From an uncultured Ruminococcus sp. (GTDB lineage Bacteria; Bacillota; Clostridia; Oscillospirales; Acutalibacteraceae), in assembly GCA_937892835.1 (NCBI GenBank), contig CALBHM010000376.1, positions 1 through 6,835 of the forward strand: 6,835 bases of DNA. The letters run 5' to 3'. Shown here one piece after another: positions 5,739 to 6,835 of this stretch. The position numbers were made by a program, and so were the translations under genes. Within the stretch, counting starts at the first letter, position 1, and each line of letters starts with the position of its first letter. Below the pieces are notes generated by a model that had not been told where the DNA came from, did no database searches, and saw only the letters and a program-made list of their open reading frames with translations.

Positions 5739-6559
5739 GTAAGCTTTATGTTGTCGGAACTCCGATAGGCAACCTCGGAGATTTTTCACCCCGTGCGATT
5801 GAGACGCTGAAAAGCGTTGATTTCATTGCCGCCGAGGATACAAGAGTAACTCTCAAATTGCTCAATCATTTTGGAATAAAAAAGAGCATGATGAGCTATT
5901 TTGAATATAACAAAAAGGAACACGGCGAGGCCATAGTTCAAAGGATTCTTGCCGGAGAAAACGGCGCAATCGTGACCGACGCCGGCATGCCTGCCATTTC
6001 CGATCCGGGTGAGGATCTCGTGCGTCTTTGCCATGACAGAGGAGTTGAGGTCGAATCCGTTCCCGGTCCATGCGCCTTTTCGACCGCACTTGCACTTTCA
6101 GGCTTTCCGTCAGGTCGTTTCACCTTTGAGGGATTCCTCAGCGTGAACAAGCCGAGCCGCCGTGAGCATCTTCTCTCTCTCGAAAAGGAGACGAGAACAA
6201 TGCTTTTCTATGAAGCTCCGCACAAGCTGGGTGCAACGCTCCGAGATATGAACAAGGTGTTCGGCAACCGTGAAATCGCAATAGTCCGTGAGATTACGAA
6301 GATTCACGAAGAGGTTATTCGCACTACGCTTGATGAAGCCGTTGAGAAGTATGCAGACGGCAGTGTTAAGGGCGAAATAGTTCTTGTTATCAAGGGAGCA
6401 GAACCTGAAAAAACCGAGGATAATATGACCATTGAGCAAGCTATAGAGTGTGCTCGTCACAGCGTTGACAGCGGCATGAGCGTCAGCGAAGCGGCGAAGC
6501 AGGCTGCGAAGCTGTCGGGATTTAAGAAAGGCGACATCTACAAAGCTTTGTTAGATTGA
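5735..6559 (+). CDS. rsmI: 16S rRNA (cytidine1402-2'-O)-methyltransferase RsmI
   Basis: The 274-residue cytoplasmic enzyme methylates the 2'-OH of C1402 in the decoding centre of the 30S subunit, the partner of the RsmH N4 modification. It belongs to the tetrapyrrole-methylase fold family. Diagnostic motifs are GTPIGNLGD (8-16), AEDTR (33-37), TDAGMPAISDPG (81-92) with the SAM-binding loop, VPGP (109-112), and YEAPHKL (159-165). The C-terminal domain (about 230-274) ends in a helix with KGDIYKALLD, usual for Firmicutes RsmI. The ATG overlaps the trmN6 stop, and AAGGAGA (5721-5727) lies 7 bases upstream. An unusual point is that the last two codons and the TGA stop (6551-6559) are also the left end of the first palindromic repeat element. 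Confidence 0.96.
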   Translation: MSKLYVVGTPIGNLGDFSPRAIETLKSVDFIAAEDTRVTLKLLNHFGIKKSMMSYFEYNKKEHGEAIVQRILAGENGAIVTDAGMPAISDPGEDLVRLCHDRGVEVESVPGPCAFSTALALSGFPSGRFTFEGFLSVNKPSRREHLLSLEKETRTMLFYEAPHKLGATLRDMNKVFGNREIAIVREITKIHEEVIRTTLDEAVEKYADGSVKGEIVLVIKGAEPEKTEDNMTIEQAIECARHSVDSGMSVSEAAKQAAKLSGFKKGDIYKALLD

Positions 6560-6655
6560 TTAAAATCGCCCACAGCACATTTTTCCCTTGGGGCAGTACA
6601 TAAGTACAGCACCCAAGCTGCAAAATGCACTGTGAACAATTTTAATTCAATCTAA
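6551..6655. repeat. Long imperfect palindrome, copy 1 of a direct-repeated element
   Basis: About 105 bases fold into one hairpin. TTAGATTGA at 6551-6559 pairs with TCAATCTAA (6647-6655). After one bulged T (6646), TTAAAAT pairs with ATTTTAA, then CACAG with CTGTG, CATTTT-type with AAAATG, CTTGGG with CCCAAG, and GTAC with GTAC around a 4-base ATAA loop (6600-6603). The transition mismatches 6567/6638, 6569/6636, 6570/6635, 6576/6629 and 6577/6628 are C.A or A.C on this strand and G.U on the other. No reading frame or T run follows. It may be a MITE-like or REP-like element, or part of a structured RNA. No transposase and no obvious target duplication is seen. Confidence 0.88.
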
Positions 6656-6696
6656 AGATGTTTCGATATAATATAGTCTTCAAGGTGCTTTAACTT

Positions 6697-6722
6697 CCTA
6701 ACGAAAAAATCTCTCGCTAAGG
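6697..6722. other. Small hairpin between the two palindrome copies
   Basis: The 70-base stretch between the two elements (6656-6725) holds no gene. CCTAACGA (6697-6704) pairs with TCGCTAAGG (6714-6722) with one bulged A (6720) and one A.C mismatch (6701/6717) that is G.U on the minus strand. The loop is A-rich. A lone TATAAT (6667-6672) has no matching -35 box. Confidence 0.35.
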
Positions 6723-6725
6723 TGA

Positions 6726-6833
6726 TAGATTGATTTAGATCGCCCACAGCACATTTTTTCCTTGGGGCAGTACACAAGTCAAGTACAGCACCCAAGCTGC
6801 AAAATGCACTGTGAACAATTTTAATTCAATCTA
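6726..6833. repeat. Long imperfect palindrome, copy 2 of the direct-repeated element
   Basis: This is a second copy in the same orientation, offset by 174 bases. The first 48 bases match copy 1 with three substitutions (6736, 6738, 6759). From the inner GTAC to the window end 53 bases are identical (6783-6835 against 6604-6656). The loop is longer: 9 bases (6774-6782) instead of 4, apparently from a small AAGT-type duplication. Substitution 6736 breaks a pair and 6738 makes G.U on the plus strand, so this copy has a slightly weaker outer stem. The window ends two bases after it, so further copies could follow. Confidence 0.88.
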
Positions 6834-6835
6834 AA

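Noticed and set aside
6551..6655. Ordinary intrinsic terminator of rsmI
   Set aside because: The stem is far longer than usual and no T run follows it on either strand. It could still impede transcription, but it is not a standard terminator.
6551..6835. CRISPR array
   Set aside because: There are only two repeats, each over 100 bases and almost wholly palindromic, with a 70-base spacer and no cas genes in view; this does not fit a CRISPR array.

Overview
The window looks like a chromosomal segment from a low-to-mid GC, spore-forming Clostridia bacterium, most likely a gut Oscillospiraceae/Ruminococcaceae-type organism. The clues are a SpoIID homologue, a 56-residue clostridial 2[4Fe-4S] ferredoxin, Gram-positive ribosome binding sites (GGAGG) before nearly every gene, near-consensus sigma-A promoters, and a zinc-ribbon/one-membrane-segment protein of a kind common in that group. 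The genus is not determinable from the sequence alone.

Layout. Positions 1-498 (+) hold the 3' part of a small polytopic membrane protein gene that ends inside its own terminator hairpin. Positions 562-1521 (+) encode a SpoIID-like peptidoglycan lytic transglycosylase. A short ferredoxin gene (1624-1794, +) has its own promoter, a structured 3' UTR and a strong terminator. Facing it are two minus-strand genes, probably one transcription unit: an XRE-type regulator (3173-3502) followed by a membrane-anchored zinc-ribbon protein with two tandem copies of one extracytoplasmic module (1964-3118). The two units end at converging terminators (1878-1957).

A 208-base divergent intergenic region (3503-3710) separates the XRE gene from a MarR-TauE/SafE permease pair (3711-4921, +), whose reading frames overlap by one base. 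This pair is driven by a perfect consensus TTGACA-N17-TATAAT promoter with a short palindrome over the predicted transcription start. The last unit is trmN6-rsmI (5004-6559, +), two RNA methyltransferase genes overlapping by ATGA, again behind a perfect consensus promoter. The gene order resembles yabB-yabC of Bacillus.

The least ordinary part is the right end (6551-6835). It has two direct copies, 174 bases apart, of a roughly 103-108 base imperfect palindrome. The first copy supplies the last two codons and the stop of rsmI. All five transition-type mismatches of copy 1 are C.A/A.C on the plus strand and therefore become G.U wobbles if the minus strand is transcribed, which hints at a structured RNA or a MITE-like element read leftward. 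I see no transposase, CRISPR array, tRNA, rRNA or obvious defence system. The rest of the window is fairly conventional, so the repeat pair and the XRE/zinc-ribbon unit are the best candidates for something undescribed.
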